From Streptomyces asiaticus (GTDB lineage Bacteria; Actinomycetota; Actinomycetes; Streptomycetales; Streptomycetaceae), in NCBI RefSeq assembly GCF_018138715.1, contig NZ_JAGSHX010000006.1:4526001-4590000 (forward strand): a DNA stretch of 64,000 nucleotides, given 5' to 3'. The translations under genes were made by a program, and so were the position numbers. Positions within the stretch are counted from its first letter, which is position 1; every line of letters starts with the position of its first letter. Under the pieces are notes generated by a model, which searched no databases, was not told the origin of the DNA, and worked only from the letters and a program-made list of their open reading frames with translations. Below, piece after piece: positions 61,191 to 64,000 of this stretch.

Positions 61191-62579
61191 TCAGAGCGCG
61201 CGCCAGCCCTCCGGGTCGACCCCGCCGGGCACCACGTCTCCCGGGGCGTAGGGCTCCCGGGTGAACACGAAGGTGCCGAGGTCCAGATGGGCCGGGGCAC
61301 CGCCCTCCCCTTCGACCACCCGCAGCGTCTCCCCCGCGTAATACCCGTCGAGCCCCGTCCAGGTGCCGTCCGGCTCGGCCCTGAAGCGGGAGGCCCGGCC
61401 TCCCCCGGTGGCCGGGGACAGCTCCAGTCCGCGGTCCGCGCGCAGCCGCAGGTGGTAGGCGCGCGGGCCCCAGTACCAGGGGCCGGTCAGCGCCAGCAGT
61501 GCCGGATCGGCCTCGGTCAGCGGCCGCCAGGGCTCGGGGATACGGGGCTCGTGCTCCGCCACGATCCGTATGAGGTCGGCGGCGATGGCGCCGATCGCCG
61601 GCCCCGAGGTGGTGTTGGCCAGCGCGATCCCGGCCAGCCGGTCCTCGGCGCTCACCCACAGCGAGGCCAGGAAGCCGGGCATGGAGCCGGTGTGGCCGTA
61701 AAGGAACCGCCCGCCGTGCCGGACGAGCTGCGTCCCCAGGCCATAGCCGCCGTCCCAGTCCCCCGCCTCGGGGGCGACGGCGGGCGCCCGCATCTCGGCG
61801 AGCGACTCCGCGCCGAGCACCCGCCCGTCCCCGTCCAGCAGGAAGGCGGCGAAACGGGCCAGATCCCCGGCGGTCGACCAGAGCTGTCCGGCCGGGCCCA
61901 TCCGCCCGGTGTCCTCGGCCGGTTCGGGCAGCAGCACATCCGCCCAGGGGTGCACGGCCCATCCCCCGGCGTGTGGCGCCCGCGGCTCGAGCGACGTACG
62001 CCCCATCCCCAGCGGCTCCAGCACCTCATGCGCGAGCACCTCGCCCCAGGGCGCTCCGCGCAGCCGCTCGACCAGCGCGCCGAGCAGCGCGAAACCGGGG
62101 TTGGAGTAGTGGTGACGGCGGCCCGCGGGGTGGATCAGCGGGCGCTCGCCGAAGATATCGGCGGTCTCGGGCCGCAGCGCCCCGGGCGTGCGCTCCCACC
62201 ACGGGCCGCGGGCCTCGGCGGCGAGACCCGAGGTGTGGGCGAGGAGCTGGGCCACGGTGGCGCCCTCGGCCTCCGGCACCTCCAGATGCTTGGCCAGCGG
62301 ATCGCCGAGGTCCAGCAGCCCCTCGTCGCGCAGCCGCATCACCAGCACCGCCACGAAGGTCTTGGTCAAGGAGCCGATGCGGTACTGGATGTCGGCGTCC
62401 GGTGCGGATCCGTCCACGGAGCCGCGCGCACCCGTCCACACCAGCTGACCCTCCCGCACCACGGCCCCCACCAGGGACGGGGCACGGCCCTCGGCCTGGC
62501 CGCGGGCAAGGCGCCGCAGCAGGGCACGGCGCGTGGCGGGCAGCGGCTCGGCGAACTCATCCACGTCGGGTGTGGTCAT
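61191..62579 (-). CDS. Beta-lactamase-family serine hydrolase with C-terminal extension
   Basis: A 462-residue cytoplasmic-looking hydrolase with no signal peptide. All three family motifs are intact: SLTK (about residue 69), YSN in HHYSNPGFALLGAL (about 158) and HTG in LYGHTGSMPGFL (about 294). The final 110 residues form a lipocalin-like extension (WYWGPRAYHLRLRADRGL) often found after class C-type domains. It probably acts as an esterase or peptidase. The ATG at 62579 lacks a good ribosome site. Divergent from the MerR gene. Confidence 0.9.
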   Translation of the reverse strand: MTTPDVDEFAEPLPATRRALLRRLARGQAEGRAPSLVGAVVREGQLVWTGARGSVDGSAPDADIQYRIGSLTKTFVAVLVMRLRDEGLLDLGDPLAKHLEVPEAEGATVAQLLAHTSGLAAEARGPWWERTPGALRPETADIFGERPLIHPAGRRHHYSNPGFALLGALVERLRGAPWGEVLAHEVLEPLGMGRTSLEPRAPHAGGWAVHPWADVLLPEPAEDTGRMGPAGQLWSTAGDLARFAAFLLDGDGRVLGAESLAEMRAPAVAPEAGDWDGGYGLGTQLVRHGGRFLYGHTGSMPGFLASLWVSAEDRLAGIALANTTSGPAIGAIAADLIRIVAEHEPRIPEPWRPLTEADPALLALTGPWYWGPRAYHLRLRADRGLELSPATGGGRASRFRAEPDGTWTGLDGYYAGETLRVVEGEGGAPAHLDLGTFVFTREPYAPGDVVPGGVDPEGWRAL

Positions 62580-62656
62580 ATCGGCACTCTACGGCGAGGG
62601 TCCGACAACGGTCAGTCATCGGCCGGCGGCCGCGGACCCCCTCCCCGCACCGCGCT

Positions 62657-62686
62657 CTGGCCTTTACGCCAGGGTCAAGGTCTACC
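62657..62686. promoter_or_regulatory. Candidate MerR operator/promoter
   Basis: CTGGC (62657-62661) and GCCAG (62668-62672) form a small dyad beside GGTCAAGGTC. A TCTACC -10-like box at 62681-62686 ends eight bases before the MerR ATG. Short dyads near the promoter suit MerR regulation; this is tentative. Confidence 0.35.
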
Positions 62687-62694
62687 GTCGGGTC

Positions 62695-63126
62695 ATGCGG
62701 ATCGGAGAGCTGGCCGAACGGGCGGGTACGACCACCCGCACCCTGCGCTATTACGAGTCGCTCGGGCTGCTGCCCGCGCGCCGCACCGGCAATGGTTACC
62801 GGTCGTACGACGAGGAGGACTTGCGGCTGCTCCAGCAGATCCGCACGCTGCGGGACTTCGGCTTCGAACTGGAGGAGACGCGTCCGTTCGTCGAGTGCCT
62901 GCGTTCCGGCCACCCGGCCGGTGACTCCTGCCCCGCCTCGCTGGACGTCTACCGGCGCAAGCTCGCCGAGCTGGACGAGTGCATCGCCCGGCTGAGCGCC
63001 ATCCGGGAGCGGGTCGGGACACAGCTCGTCCAGGCGGAGCGGGCCCGCGCGGAGCTGGAGGCCGCGGCGACGGCGCCCGAAGGGGCCCCGGAGCCGCGCT
63101 GCGAGCTGACACCGCCCGGCCCCTGA
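62695..63126 (+). CDS. MerR-family transcriptional regulator
   Basis: A 143-residue MerR protein. The N-terminal wHTH (MRIGELAERAGTTTRTLRYY and NGYRSYDEEDLRLLQQI) is followed by a coiled-coil dimerisation helix (about 80-125). Cysteines in FVECLRSGH and DSCPASLDVY lie where metal- or redox-sensing MerR proteins have theirs; a third is in the tail (PRCEL). The thioredoxin gene follows after 58 bases, so a redox signal is plausible. The start looks near-leaderless. Confidence 0.92.
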   Translation: MRIGELAERAGTTTRTLRYYESLGLLPARRTGNGYRSYDEEDLRLLQQIRTLRDFGFELEETRPFVECLRSGHPAGDSCPASLDVYRRKLAELDECIARLSAIRERVGTQLVQAERARAELEAAATAPEGAPEPRCELTPPGP

Positions 63127-63184
63127 GCGCGCCGTAACCACGACAGCTCCACACGCACGACCAAGACGCCAAGGGAGATATGAC

Positions 63185-63523
63185 ATGTCACTGACACACA
63201 CCGGGGGAGTGGCCACGGTCACGGACGCCACCTTCGCCGAGGAGGTGCTGGCGGCCGAGCTGCCGGTGCTGGTGAAGTTCACCGCCTCGTGGTGCCCCCC
63301 GTGCCGGATGATCGCGCCGGTGCTGGCGGAGATCGCCCAGGAGGAGGGCCACCGGCTGAAGGTGGTGTCCCTGGACGTGGACGAGAACCCGTCCACCACC
63401 AACGCGTACGGGGTGCTCTCGATGCCGACCCTGATGCTGTTCCGGTCGGGCGAGCCGGTGCGGTCGCTGGTCGGGGCCCGCAGCAAGCGGCGGCTGCTGG
63501 AGGAGCTCGGCGAGGCGCTCTGA
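63185..63523 (+). CDS. trxA: Thioredoxin with a WCPPC active site
   Basis: A 112-residue thioredoxin fold. The active site is SWCPPCRM rather than the usual WCGPC, which is a known but uncommon variant. The cis-Pro loop (LSMPTLMLF) and buried Asp of DVDENP are present. GGGAG precedes the ATG. It may be controlled by the MerR protein upstream. No thioredoxin reductase gene is in the window. The altered CxxC should change its redox potential; substrate unknown. Confidence 0.92.
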   Translation: MSLTHTGGVATVTDATFAEEVLAAELPVLVKFTASWCPPCRMIAPVLAEIAQEEGHRLKVVSLDVDENPSTTNAYGVLSMPTLMLFRSGEPVRSLVGARSKRRLLEELGEAL

Positions 63524-63675
63524 CCCCGTACCTGACGCGATCTGACGCGCACCGGAGCCGCGGCCGAACCGCCCCTGCTACGTTGGCCGGACATGACCAT
63601 GAGCGGGGGCGGCCTCAGCGGCCGTGAGCGGCCATCGGGCGGTGGGCAGTGGGGGCGGAAAGGGTGAGGTCAGCG

Positions 63676-64000
63676 GTGCGCGTCCTGGTGCAGGGGAAAC
63701 CCGTCGACTCCTATCCGGCGCTGTCTCCCGAGGCCGAGCGCGGCTCCCCGCGCCGGATCACCGAGGTCGGTGAGGAGGTACTGCGCCGCTCCTGCCGCGA
63801 GGTGACCGAGTTCGGCACGCCCGAGCTGAGCGCCCTCATCGACGACATGTTCCTCACCATGTACATCGCGGACGGCGCCGGGCTGGCCGCCAATCAGGTC
63901 GACGTCGATCTGCGGCTGTTCGTCTACGACTGCCCCGACGACCACGGCGTACGACACATCGGCCACATCATCAACCCCGTCCTGGACCAGCCCGACCCGG
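63676..64000 (+). CDS. def: Peptide deformylase, 5' part (cut by window end)
   Basis: The frame reaches the end of the window. The translated part (about 108 residues) shows the deformylase beginning PRRITEVGEEVLRR and motif 1 GAGLAANQVDV, followed by LFVYDCPDD and INPVL. The EGCLS and HExDH motifs that hold the metal would lie beyond 64000. The enzyme removes the formyl group from new proteins. Start taken at GTG 63676 after GTGAGG; GTG at 63664 is in frame. Confidence 0.9.
   Translation, partial: MRVLVQGKPVDSYPALSPEAERGSPRRITEVGEEVLRRSCREVTEFGTPELSALIDDMFLTMYIADGAGLAANQVDVDLRLFVYDCPDDHGVRHIGHIINPVLDQPDP

Overview
The window is chromosomal DNA from a Streptomyces (or very close actinomycete). 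Evidence: very high GC with GC-rich third codon positions, frequent GTG starts, apparently leaderless genes with TAGGNT-like -10 boxes a few bases before ATG, two perfect Streptomyces-type parS sites, a Rex operator in front of cydABDC, SsgA, and two genes with the rare TTA leucine codon. From memory, the gene order (copper/DyP cluster, pheA, serS, ABC genes, cyd, hisC, thiC, ssgA, ptpA) follows the stretch of the S. coelicolor chromosome just to one side of oriC. The parS and DnaA-box content fits an origin-proximal, core-chromosome position. I see no prophage, IS element, CRISPR array, tRNA or rRNA gene.

Layout. 0-2 kb: a MocR-type PLP regulator and an RsbW-like kinase. 2.3-8.7 kb: an extracytoplasmic copper cluster (His-rich membrane protein, YcnI, Sco, PCuAC, CopC-CopD fusion, Tat-exported DyP peroxidase). 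8.8-12.4 kb: pheA, a gene-free segment with a cluster of DnaA boxes, serS and a HAD phosphatase. 12.5-18.4 kb: secreted phospholipase A2, a double-AsnC regulator with a divergent drug-type MFS exporter, and a GntR/FCD regulator with a CynX-type MFS protein. 18.5-26.6 kb: an operon with two ABC-2 transporter pairs, a membrane protein, PspAB and HtpX, an F420-type oxidoreductase and a second HAD phosphatase. 26.6-30 kb: a secreted glycine-rich protein, a GAF sensor kinase and a composite palindromic repeat. 30-38 kb: cydA-cydB-cydDC (cytochrome bd and its ABC exporter) under a Rex operator, then a hisC-like aminotransferase. 38-44.4 kb: LacI regulator, PPP-like phosphatase, membrane protein, serine hydrolase and an orphan Bro-N protein. 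44.4-50.2 kb: thiC with a TPP riboswitch, YibE/F membrane protein, ssgA and three small proteins. 50.2-57.8 kb: ptpA, a cystathionine gamma-lyase-like enzyme, LysR, a NUDIX protein with a hexanucleotide repeat, a PNPOx-like/flavohaemoglobin pair and a HAD-IB phosphatase. 58-64 kb: small membrane protein, MarR, GNAT, a frameshifted GDSL esterase, a beta-lactamase-type hydrolase, MerR plus thioredoxin, and the 5' part of a peptide deformylase gene.

Functional links. The copper genes would receive Cu outside the membrane (YcnI, PCuAC, Sco, CopC), move it through CopD, and supply copper enzymes; the DyP peroxidase shares their operon. The Rex operator links the cyd genes to NADH/NAD+ balance and low oxygen. 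Replication and segregation signals are embedded among metabolic genes: six good DnaA boxes between pheA and serS, one in the thiC upstream region, and two parS sites, one of which overlaps the cydDC start codon. Many short tandem repeats of 6-40 bp lie in spacers and in disordered protein tails.
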